Shown here: piece by piece, positions 31,892 to 38,999 of the stretch
Layout of the letters: the number at the start of each line of letters is the position of its first letter
Position numbering within the stretch: position 1 is the stretch's first letter
Assembly: GCA_002315765.1 (NCBI GenBank)
Contig: DCIE01000080.1
Span: forward strand, 1-38,999
DNA: 38,999 bases
Direction of reading: 5' to 3'
Source of the DNA: Ruminococcaceae bacterium UBA1734
GTDB taxonomy: Bacteria; Bacillota; Clostridia; Oscillospirales; Acutalibacteraceae
Notes under the pieces: model-generated
Seen by the model: the letters and a program-made list of their open reading frames with translations, nothing else
What the model was told of the DNA's origin: nothing
The model's database searches: none
Position numbers and translations under genes: made by a program

Positions 31892-34800
31892 TTAAAAAAT
31901 CTCAACAAATTTATAAAAGGCTAAAAATGTAGAAATATGTTTTTCTCTTGTTGTCAGACCTTCGCCAAATGAGATATTGGTATAATCAAGCAAGAACCCA
32001 CGATACTGTTCATAGGTGAAATATTCACTCCACTGTGAATAATTTGAAATACCATATTTGGCAATCTTTTTGGTCTTATCCTTTTCGTTATACATTAATT
32101 TATCATCATATTCAATAAAATTATAAAGTCCTTCAATTTCATCGCTTACAGTCAATAACCCGTTAGCAAGAACATTGATATTTCTTTTTGAAATGATTGA
32201 ATATGGTGTTTCCACAACTTTCTCAACGATGTAATCTTTCAAAACAACCGTAGAATTTTCACCGCTGTTTTTATCATAAATCACAAACTGATGTCCTATA
32301 TATTCATTTGCATTATTAACACTAATCACTACATATTTCTTTAAAGTGTAATCAAATAATCCGTGAGAATTAATAATATTGATTTTTGTACCGTCGCTGA
32401 AATTCAGTTTGCATTCATTGTATTCACCGGTTGCTGATTTCACATTAACCAAAATGTCGGTAGACTCATATTTTCCTGTTTCGTGATTAAACGCCAAAAC
32501 TTTTTCGTTTGACCTTATATCGCTAATAGGCTTTTGACTACCGTCAGCCATAGTAATTAATGTATCTCCGGTTATGCAGGGATTACTCGACCAATGGGCA
32601 TACAAGGTTTGAGCACTTGTAACAGTTACGGTGCTTGAAGAGGTGATTTTGGTTCCGCCACTTTTTGCCGTGTACCAACCATCAAAGTTATAATCACTTC
32701 TTGTAGGTGTGGGTAAATCTCCGTAGGTGCTTGCGTAGGTTACGGTCTTAGATGCAGGGGAAACACTACCGCTGTTTGCGTTAAAGGTTACAGTGATTGA
32801 CTTTCCTGTCCAATGGGCATACAAGGTTTGAGCACTTGTAACAGTTACGGTGCTTGAAGAGGTGATATGGCTTCCGCCACTTGCTGCTGTGTACCAACCG
32901 TCAAAGTTATAATTACTTCTTGTAGGTGTAGGTAATGTTCCGTAGGTGCTTGCGTAGGTTACGGTCGTAGATGTAGGAGAAACACTACCGTTGTTTGCAT
33001 TAAAGTTTACAGTGATTGACTTCGCTGTCCAATGAGCATAGATGGTTTTAGCCGATGTAATAGTATTGGTGGAAGCAATCTGTGTTCCGCCACTTGCTGC
33101 GGTGTACCAACCGGCAAAATCATATCCTGTTCTTGTAGGTGTAGGCAATGTTGTTCCATAGGTGCTTCCGTATTCATACTCTTTACTTGACGGCGAAACA
33201 CTACCGCTGTTTGCATCAAAGGTAACAGTGTACTTCTTTTTTGTCCAATGAGCAAAAATAGTATGATTTTCTGCCCTGTTTACGGTACTGCCTGCTGTAA
33301 CCTGCGTTCCGCCACTTGCTGCGGTGTACCAACCGGCAAAATCATATCCGGTTCTTGTAGGTGAAGGCAATGTTCCGTAGGTGCTTCCGAATGTAACCTG
33401 CTTTGATGTGGTGGTTAATGCGTTACCTTCGTTTACATTGTAACTTACGGTGTATTTGTTTGCAGTCCATGTTGCAGTAACGGAACAATCATTTGTCGGG
33501 GTTATTTTTCCGCTTGATATCGTAGCAGCGCCGCTTGGAGATATCGCCCAACCGGCAAAAGTATAACCTGTTCTTGTAGGACTTGAAGGAAGGGTGTTGC
33601 CATCGCCGTAGTTCCAGATTCCGGTACATTCGGTTGTTCCGTTATAATAACTTACAGATATTTTATAAGCGGCAGAAGTTGCGGAAAGGGTAACATTGCC
33701 GTATTTTCCGGCAGATAATGTTCCGGATTTATCATTTTCGGTCCAGTTATTATCATTACTTGTTCCTACCACCCAATCACTAACTGATTTTCCGGCAACA
33801 GCCGGCTTTGACAGAATTTCAACCCTATCGGTTATAGTGTATGTTTGTGTGCGGTGAGTACTATTATCAAGCTTATAAGTTATGGTATAATTGATTTTCT
33901 CAAATTTAGCTTTAAACTTAATAGTACCCGAAGTAATGCCGATGTTATATGTTCCGGTTAGTGCGTTTCCGGTGGGATTGTTATTTTCGTCGAGTATTTG
34001 CCAACCTTCAAAGGTATGGCCTTGTTTTGATACGGTGGGCAATACTAAAGATTCTGTGTTAGGTGCCAAAGTAACATTTTCGGCTGTACCGCCGACAGCA
34101 CCGTTTGTAATATACTCAATGTTAATACATTGTGATGTTTCAATCCATTGAGCAAAATATATATCGTTATCATTTTGCGCGGATATTACCGAACCTGCCG
34201 GTACAGGGTCGGAATTCCTGTCAGCATCTCTTTGCCATCCAAGGAAGAAATAGCCATCCCTTGTTCTTGAAGGAAGTTGTCCGGATTTCGCCTTATATGT
34301 AGTTATTTGTTCTTCGCCGTCTTTTAATATAATGGTGTAGGGCTTCCATTTGGCATAAAACACCAAACCGCTACCCGTGGCAACACCGCTGAAATCCGTT
34401 TCGGTTAACTGGCTTCCCGGTTGTCTGTATGTTCCGCCGTAACTTGTATTAAGCGACCAACCTAAGAATTCGTATCCCTCGCAAACGGCACGGGGCATAG
34501 TAAGATTGCTGCCGCTGTATCCCTGCGTAGTAACACCGCAGGTAGGAGTGTTTTTTAAGTCGTGGTTCTCATTATCCTTGGTTTCATAACTGTAAACAAC
34601 CGATTTTGTAGTGTTTTCAGGATTTTCCGTTGCGCCGAAAATTCCGCCAACCCATTTCCAAATTTTTTGCAAAATATTGGTAGATTGTCCCGATACGCCC
34701 GAAAGACAATCCTCTGTCGCCCAGTTTATTACGGTAAATCTTGTTTCGGGATTTGAACTTTTTGTAAGCAAAACACCCGATTCATCGTAAATATAATCTT

Positions 34801-35284
34801 CAAGCACCGAAACATTAAATAGTACACTGCCGGTTCTATCTTTTACAACAAGTTTTCTTACAAGCGCCTGACTTGTATAAAAATTCCAAAAGGTTCCTTG
34901 ATTAAGTGTGCAAACAGAGGTTTCAAAGTAATAACCGTTATTGGCACATTTGGCGAAGAATTTTTTTGTATCCTCATCCATCCAAGGGTATGTATTGTAA
35001 TAATTTGAGGGAGAATATGAATTGGTTAATACATTATAGGTTACACCTGTTCGGTCGTCTGTTGGGAAATCTCCTCCGAATTCACAGGCACGGACAAAAT
35101 ATTCCCCTATTTGCGACAGTGATAATTGGGATTCGAGTTTTCTCTTTTGCTCCTTATTGGGGGTTAAGTTTGCGCTTACCATTCCGATAAGCAAGGTTCC
35201 TAAAGAAAAAACCACAAGGGCGAAAATAACCGCTAATTCTATGGCAGCGCCCTTTTTACTTTTTAACTGTTTAGGAATTTGCAT
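31892..35284 (-). CDS. Large surface protein: pilin/TadE-like N-terminus, InlB-type repeats, C-terminal Hint domain
   Basis: The 1130-residue product begins with a short basic leader and SKKGAAIELAVIFALVVFSL at 9-28, recalling class IV pilin or TadE-type minor pilins (G followed by a hydrophobic helix with Glu). Residues 40-235 are pilin-body-like. From about 235 to 900 come eight or nine Listeria-Bacteroides/InlB B-repeats with the G-Y-x-F-x-G-W core and AHW ends. At C903 a Hint-type domain starts: CITGDTLITMADGSQKPISD, the His block INSHGLFDY and a closing NVLANGLLT, followed by about 100 residues. The conserved first Cys and His are present, but the canonical His-Asn end reads Ala-Asn. GGTGAT precedes the ATG. 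Confidence 0.8.
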   Translation of the reverse strand: MQIPKQLKSKKGAAIELAVIFALVVFSLGTLLIGMVSANLTPNKEQKRKLESQLSLSQIGEYFVRACEFGGDFPTDDRTGVTYNVLTNSYSPSNYYNTYPWMDEDTKKFFAKCANNGYYFETSVCTLNQGTFWNFYTSQALVRKLVVKDRTGSVLFNVSVLEDYIYDESGVLLTKSSNPETRFTVINWATEDCLSGVSGQSTNILQKIWKWVGGIFGATENPENTTKSVVYSYETKDNENHDLKNTPTCGVTTQGYSGSNLTMPRAVCEGYEFLGWSLNTSYGGTYRQPGSQLTETDFSGVATGSGLVFYAKWKPYTIILKDGEEQITTYKAKSGQLPSRTRDGYFFLGWQRDADRNSDPVPAGSVISAQNDNDIYFAQWIETSQCINIEYITNGAVGGTAENVTLAPNTESLVLPTVSKQGHTFEGWQILDENNNPTGNALTGTYNIGITSGTIKFKAKFEKINYTITYKLDNSTHRTQTYTITDRVEILSKPAVAGKSVSDWVVGTSNDNNWTENDKSGTLSAGKYGNVTLSATSAAYKISVSYYNGTTECTGIWNYGDGNTLPSSPTRTGYTFAGWAISPSGAATISSGKITPTNDCSVTATWTANKYTVSYNVNEGNALTTTSKQVTFGSTYGTLPSPTRTGYDFAGWYTAASGGTQVTAGSTVNRAENHTIFAHWTKKKYTVTFDANSGSVSPSSKEYEYGSTYGTTLPTPTRTGYDFAGWYTAASGGTQIASTNTITSAKTIYAHWTAKSITVNFNANNGSVSPTSTTVTYASTYGTLPTPTRSNYNFDGWYTAASGGSHITSSSTVTVTSAQTLYAHWTGKSITVTFNANSGSVSPASKTVTYASTYGDLPTPTRSDYNFDGWYTAKSGGTKITSSSTVTVTSAQTLYAHWSSNPCITGDTLITMADGSQKPISDIRSNEKVLAFNHETGKYESTDILVNVKSATGEYNECKLNFSDGTKINIINSHGLFDYTLKKYVVISVNNANEYIGHQFVIYDKNSGENSTVVLKDYIVEKVVETPYSIISKRNINVLANGLLTVSDEIEGLYNFIEYDDKLMYNEKDKTKKIAKYGISNYSQWSEYFTYEQYRGFLLDYTNISFGEGLTTREKHISTFLAFYKFVEIF
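32591..33463. repeat. Tandem DNA repeats coding for InlB-type units
   Basis: Near-identical units start at 32591, 32810, 33029 and 33245 (complement side CCAATGGGCA or CCAATGAGCA), giving periods of 219, 219 and 216 bases or 73, 73 and 72 codons. Each codes for one unit with FDGWYTA or FAGWYTA and an AHW end. The similarity at DNA level shows recent amplification and makes copy number likely to vary between strains. Confidence 0.85.
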
Positions 35285-35290
35285 TATTTA

Positions 35291-37513
35291 TCACCCTTTC
35301 TTATAGGATATATACGGCGTGCCGAGAGAATTAATAAAGGTATTCCATTTGGAAGCTCTGGTTGCCGCAGCTTCATTATACAAAGCGCCTAATCTGCTGT
35401 TTGTAGGCAATTCATTTTTTTTCATTACCCAAATTTTAATTTGGGGCTCAACCGAAGTATCGTATGCCATTTCCGAAAATGTTGTAACCATAAAACAAGC
35501 GTATCTTCCTATTACACAGGAATAAGCGGTGGTAATAGCTCCGCAGTCTACAGTTGAAGTGATTTCGCTTAGTTTATCATCGGTTTCTTTATCGGCAATT
35601 TTATCGTTTGTACTAAACAAGGTGGAATGGGAAGTAAAGACCTTGTTTTCTTTATCTACCCCGGATTGGTTATACTTTATTATAACATCATAAGCCGAAT
35701 TTTTAAACTGAACAAACACTCCGCCCGGTTGTTTCAGGGTATAATTGGTATTATTAACTTTAGTATAAAAATCTTTGAAGGCTCCGGTTTTCAGTGTTTC
35801 GAGATCAACACTGTATAATGCCTCTAATTTATACGCAAATCTTGCTATTTTTGTAGAACCGTTATTAAATTGAATAAACCACTCGGCGTTAGTAGTATCA
35901 TATCCCACCACTACCTTATTAGCAGACATATCTGCGCTTAAATTTCTGTGTTTGGTGGTGTTGTCGGTTTCGTTCGCCGAGTCGTATTTTTGGTCAAATC
36001 CAAATGCCGTACGAAGGTCGGATATTTTACTTGAAATATCAGATGAACTGTTATATTGATATAATATAACATCGTTGCTGTTATATAGCTTAATCCAGTG
36101 TTCCGTAGAGGTGTTTTTAGATACGGCATATAAAATATCCGAAGCTGTATTACCTGTGTCTACCCGGTAATTAACTTTAAGGGGAGTATTTATAACACAT
36201 GTTGCACCCTCCGGGAAGTCGGTGCTTTTGTAACTTCTTATAACGAACTTACTTCCCGAATATTCATATTTGGCGCTTATAGAATCGGTTCCGTCATTCA
36301 ACTTATCGGCAAAAAAGTTTTTGTTAAGGAGGTAATTCATACGATAATTAGAATAATCTTTTTTATCATAAAAATACTTTGGATAATGAGGCCATTTGAA
36401 ACTGCTGCTACTGATAGATGTTGTAATATTGGATTGTGTTCCGCCGTTGAAAAAAGTTTGTAAATTTGCATTTGAATCAATATTGTAACCGTAATAACTA
36501 TTATCGGTGTCTTTGGTTATGTCGCTTGTATTAGAGGTTGTTGTACATTTGCTACCCGATAAACTCTTATAAACCTCGGTGATTGTGTATCCTGTGGTGT
36601 CTGAATCCCATGCCGCTGTAGGGGCCGAAGAATATTTAAGTCTTATATAAACGAATTTAGAATTTTCGGTATATTGGGTTATTTTTCCGTTTCCGTCAAT
36701 TTGGAAAACAGCAGCGTAGATATAATTATTCGAAAATGCGGAGTTTTTGTTAAACATCAAAAAACAGCTTTTTTCTAAAAAATATTTTTCAATGGGGGTG
36801 GTGTTGTACTCTTTCGATGTAAGATTTCTGGCGTTTGTGCGCTTGGAATAATATAAACTTGGCGCATATTTTAAATATGTCTTTGTCTTGGTAATGATAT
36901 ACTGCATAGAGTTTTCTGCATAATAACTTGTACTTTCCGTACCCGGTGTACCTTCGGATATCATATTAACCTTTAGGCTTTTTTCGTTTTCCACCGTTTT
37001 TTCAAAATATTTGTCTTTGTTCGCATCGGTTGCTAAATAGCTGTTATTATCCAAATAAGATTTATCGGAGTTATAATCGCTTTGAGAACTGTAATCAAAC
37101 TCAATACAGGGACTTGTGTCGGTGCCTTTATATATTCCGACTTTTTTGGTTCCTTCGTTTGTCATAATTTTTCCTAATGCTGTTGCCTTCATTGATTTTG
37201 AAAGGTCGTATTCGGTATAAGACTCGGTGGAAGTTATTTGTTTTGTTTGTTCGTTTGTAGCAAGAGGGTCGGAATATTCCAAAAGTGTACTGACATCGGA
37301 AGAAAACTTCGGTGCGCTTTCGGAGGCTCTGAAAATCGAGAGAGCATTGTTCGCCGTGGCAACAGCTCTGTATTTATCCCATCTGTTTAAAACTGCATTT
37401 GATGCCGTGCTGAATATTGTTATTCCCGATGCAGCCACAATTGATACAATAAGTATTGCCGCCAAGCACTCTGCAAGGGAAATACCCTTCTTACTTAAAA
37501 ATATTCTTCTCAT
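35291..37513 (-). CDS. Very large prepilin-like protein (740 residues)
   Basis: The N-terminus MRRIFLSKKG-ISLAECLAA carries a type IV prepilin leader: basic, cut after G10, with Glu at mature position 5 (E15) and a hydrophobic helix to about residue 35. The remaining 700 residues are Ser, Thr, Asn and Tyr rich with no domain I recognise, like an adhesin body. Ordinary pilins have 120-200 residues. A perfect AAGGAGGG lies before ATG 37513; the ten codons upstream from 37543 are an artefact of an earlier in-frame ATG. It lies six bases before the repeat/Hint protein and 14 after the other prepilin, so the three are co-produced. Confidence 0.75.
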   Translation of the reverse strand: MRRIFLSKKGISLAECLAAILIVSIVAASGITIFSTASNAVLNRWDKYRAVATANNALSIFRASESAPKFSSDVSTLLEYSDPLATNEQTKQITSTESYTEYDLSKSMKATALGKIMTNEGTKKVGIYKGTDTSPCIEFDYSSQSDYNSDKSYLDNNSYLATDANKDKYFEKTVENEKSLKVNMISEGTPGTESTSYYAENSMQYIITKTKTYLKYAPSLYYSKRTNARNLTSKEYNTTPIEKYFLEKSCFLMFNKNSAFSNNYIYAAVFQIDGNGKITQYTENSKFVYIRLKYSSAPTAAWDSDTTGYTITEVYKSLSGSKCTTTSNTSDITKDTDNSYYGYNIDSNANLQTFFNGGTQSNITTSISSSSFKWPHYPKYFYDKKDYSNYRMNYLLNKNFFADKLNDGTDSISAKYEYSGSKFVIRSYKSTDFPEGATCVINTPLKVNYRVDTGNTASDILYAVSKNTSTEHWIKLYNSNDVILYQYNSSSDISSKISDLRTAFGFDQKYDSANETDNTTKHRNLSADMSANKVVVGYDTTNAEWFIQFNNGSTKIARFAYKLEALYSVDLETLKTGAFKDFYTKVNNTNYTLKQPGGVFVQFKNSAYDVIIKYNQSGVDKENKVFTSHSTLFSTNDKIADKETDDKLSEITSTVDCGAITTAYSCVIGRYACFMVTTFSEMAYDTSVEPQIKIWVMKKNELPTNSRLGALYNEAAATRASKWNTFINSLGTPYISYKKG

Positions 37514-37527
37514 TAGGCATTCCCTCC

Positions 37528-38379
37528 TTACGCTAAGGTCCAAGTGATTGTTTCGGCAGAACCGTCGCTATATGTGATTGAACAGGTAATGATATTCCCG
37601 TTTTTTGAATACGAAATCGACATTGCATCACCCAAGCCGTAGTTTTGTCTTTTAAATCCAAGCAACTGTCCTGTCCATTTAAGCGTTCCGCCTCTGGTTC
37701 CGCTTTGCTCAAAATAAAGCTTTGATGAGCCGGATTTGAGTTTTCCGCTTTCGACTGATATGGAGCTTGAAGAATAGGTATTAATCCAAGCATCGGTAGC
37801 AGTCTTGATTTTTGTAGCGTCGGTGCGCTTAACCGAAGAAAATCTGTTTCGGCTTATTTGAGATTGGAAAGAAAAAACAAGCTTTTGAGTTTCGTTTTTG
37901 CGACTGGTAAGGGTACAAATAACAATGGATTTATTATCGTTAGTTGTTGCTGTAACAGTACCGTCATCATTAACTGTTTTTTGTTTTGCAAAGGAAAATT
38001 GTATGTCCTTAATAGCTTCAAAAACTATATATTTGCTGTTTCTGCTGTTTGTAAGTCTTTTTTGTGTTGCATCAAAAGCTAAATTTCCGGATGTGGTGGT
38101 TATGCTGTATGCAGTGGCATTGCTGTTTCCTGCGGCGGAAACGGTTTTCTTGTCATCCGAAATTGAAATATCATAATATCCGTTATCATACAGTCCTACC
38201 CATTCTTCTATTAGCCCTTGTGCCGCAGTTATATCGTACATAAAATCATCTTTTTCTTTAAGTCCGTATGTACTTTGATGATGCACCCTTATGAATTGAC
38301 AAATCATAAGAACTATCATAGTAACAACAGCCAAAACCACGCATAATTCAACCAAAGAAAAGCCCTTTTTATTCTTCAT
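37528..38379 (-). CDS. Prepilin-like protein with N-terminal methylation motif
   Basis: MKNKKG-FSLVELCVVLAVV is a textbook type IV prepilin signal: cleavage after G6, Phe at mature position 1 and Glu at 5 (E11), then a hydrophobic helix to about residue 28. The body of 250 residues is rich in Ser, Thr and Lys with tryptophan-containing strands (KWTGQLLGFKRQNYGLGD). It is longer than a major pilin, so a minor pilin or pseudopilin is likely. No assembly ATPase or prepilin peptidase is in the window; they may lie beyond 38999 or elsewhere. GGAGGTG precedes the ATG. The start overlaps the upstream gene by 11 bases. Confidence 0.82.
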   Translation of the reverse strand: MKNKKGFSLVELCVVLAVVTMIVLMICQFIRVHHQSTYGLKEKDDFMYDITAAQGLIEEWVGLYDNGYYDISISDDKKTVSAAGNSNATAYSITTTSGNLAFDATQKRLTNSRNSKYIVFEAIKDIQFSFAKQKTVNDDGTVTATTNDNKSIVICTLTSRKNETQKLVFSFQSQISRNRFSSVKRTDATKIKTATDAWINTYSSSSISVESGKLKSGSSKLYFEQSGTRGGTLKWTGQLLGFKRQNYGLGDAMSISYSKNGNIITCSITYSDGSAETITWTLA

Positions 38380-38656
38380 TGTCCGACACCTCCGAAAGGC
38401 AAATTTCTGCTTCGTTCTGTTTTCGGTAGTATTTATTTATCAAAAATACAATAACAGCGCCGGGAAATGCAAAAAGAAGATTATACACCGCAAGAATTAT
38501 AAAAGGTATCCAAGAGCTTAATAATTCAGAGTGGGGAAAACATAAACTTCCGATTAGCAGGGCAAACCATAAAAAGGCGCCTAAAGCTATAATCCCCAAA
38601 CATAAATACATTACTTTTTTTCTCCAGCCTGTTACAGGTACTTTATCCAATTTCAT
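38369..38656 (-). CDS. Small two-helix membrane protein, first gene of the pilin operon
   Basis: The 95-residue product has two hydrophobic helices (about 16-38 and 47-73) separated by a short loop (CFPHSELLSSW) and an acidic C-terminal tail. No family recognised. ATG 38656 is chosen because GGGTGA lies six bases upstream; a GTG nine bases earlier overlaps that site. Its 11-base overlap with the prepilin gene implies coupled expression, perhaps as an accessory of the pilus-like structure. Confidence 0.6.
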   Translation of the reverse strand: MKLDKVPVTGWRKKVMYLCLGIIALGAFLWFALLIGSLCFPHSELLSSWIPFIILAVYNLLFAFPGAVIVFLINKYYRKQNEAEICLSEVSDNEE

Positions 38657-38711
38657 AATCTTCACCCTTTGCTAAAACAATACCGAAAAAATGGTAAAAT
38701 AATACATATAT

Positions 38712-38740
38712 ACTATAGCATATTTACAGCAAAAAGTAAA
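38712..38740 (-). promoter_or_regulatory. Promoter of the pilin/Hint operon
   Basis: On the minus strand TTTACT (38740-38735), a 17-base spacer and TATAGT (38717-38712), with TGC before the -10 box, form a sigma-A-type extended promoter about 55 bases before the first start codon. The AT-rich stretch 38741-38875 upstream shows no ORF and nothing else recognisable. Confidence 0.55.
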
Positions 38741-38875
38741 GCCAAATAATATATTTCGGTGCTGTTAATTTTTTGCATTTTTTTAACCTTACAAAAATAA
38801 TATTTAATGTGATGAAAAGACGATGTAAAATAAATATAGGTAAATAGTAATTTGAATCGGTTGTTTTTCTGCAAG

Positions 38876-38999
38876 CCTTCCCCAGCGGGGAATGGGGACG
38901 GCTTTAGCGGTGGAATATATGCAATTTCATATTTGCCTTCCCCAAGTGGGAGAATGGGGACGGCTTTAGCGGTGGAATATATGCAATTTCATATTTGCC
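38876..38999. repeat. Tandem intergenic repeat array running off the window
   Basis: Units start at 38876 and 38936 (period about 60). Each opens with a CCTTCCCC palindrome (AGCGGGG in one, AAGTGGGAG in the other), then shares GGGGACGGCTTTAGCGGTGG and an AT-rich tail identical in both. A third unit begins at the last bases. The build, a CCTTCCCC stem followed by a GCGG-type core, resembles the array at 1-123 although the cores differ. Confidence 0.75.

Noticed and set aside
31892..32578. Self-splicing intein in the 1130-residue protein
   Set aside because: A splicing intein needs a C-terminal His-Asn followed by Ser, Thr or Cys and an extein behind it. Here the end motif reads Ala-Asn-Gly and no host domain follows, so a cleaving Hint domain is more likely.
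37514..37543. Ten extra N-terminal residues on the 740-residue prepilin
   Set aside because: The AAGGAGGG site lies within that extension and places the true start at 37513, which also gives a normal prepilin leader.
38876..38999. CRISPR array at the right edge
   Set aside because: The units abut head to tail with no unique spacers, and the sequence between palindromes is itself repeated.

Overview
The window reads as chromosome of a low-GC, spore-forming member of the Clostridia, most likely an uncultured gut lineage of the Oscillospiraceae/Ruminococcaceae type. Grounds: AT-rich genes with AGGAGG or GGTGAT ribosome sites, a spoIIR gene (sporulation), LytR-CpsA-Psr and NodB-type wall enzymes, an HPr-like protein lacking its histidine, and short GC-rich palindromic intergenic repeats at both ends. 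No rRNA, tRNA or CRISPR array was seen.

Layout. (1) 1-184: intergenic palindromic repeats. (2) 285-14298: one long co-directional run of fourteen genes, mostly overlapping or a few bases apart: lepA, a VanY-like carboxypeptidase, murD, two tandem M42 aminopeptidases, a GNAT-like protein, a methionine-gamma-lyase-family PLP enzyme, a hypothetical protein, an HPr-like protein, pcrA, two membrane or exported hypotheticals and an rlmD-type rRNA methyltransferase. (3) 14257-17133: an apparent insertion at the 3' end of rlmD. It carries a lipoprotein, an ECF sigma factor and its anti-sigma factor, and leaves the displaced C-terminal extension of rlmD on its far side. (4) 17283-21197: an accessory/defence segment with an AbiEi/AbiEii pair, a decayed ORF, and an AbrB-domain protein + HipA-like kinase + small ORF operon on the minus strand. 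(5) 21243-24035, minus strand: tmcAL, a mutarotase-like protein, a small hypothetical and a 58-residue winged-helix protein. (6) 24061-30787, plus strand: ackA-galK-LCP, then polysaccharide deacetylase-EamA transporter-ispE, each group ending in a clear terminator. (7) 30829-31574: spoIIR. (8) 38740-31580, minus strand: an operon of a small membrane protein, two prepilin-like proteins (one 740 residues), an 1130-residue protein with a pilin/TadE-like N-terminus, InlB-type repeats and a C-terminal Hint domain, and a Dabb protein. (9) 38876-38999: another intergenic repeat array.

The most interesting signals are: (a) a 137-144 nt element present twice, once before the mutarotase-like gene and once before spoIIR, in the same orientation as each gene and ending at its start codon. 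It can fold into hairpins, and the last one buries the Shine-Dalgarno sequence, which makes it a candidate cis-regulatory RNA or a mobile leader. (b) The pilin-like, InlB-repeat, Hint-domain surface protein operon. (c) The AbrB/HipA-like kinase module with a palindrome inside its promoter. (d) The ECF operon in which a lipoprotein copies the extracellular sensor domain of the anti-sigma factor, sitting at a classic rum-gene insertion site.

All family assignments come from reading motifs by eye; no database search was run.
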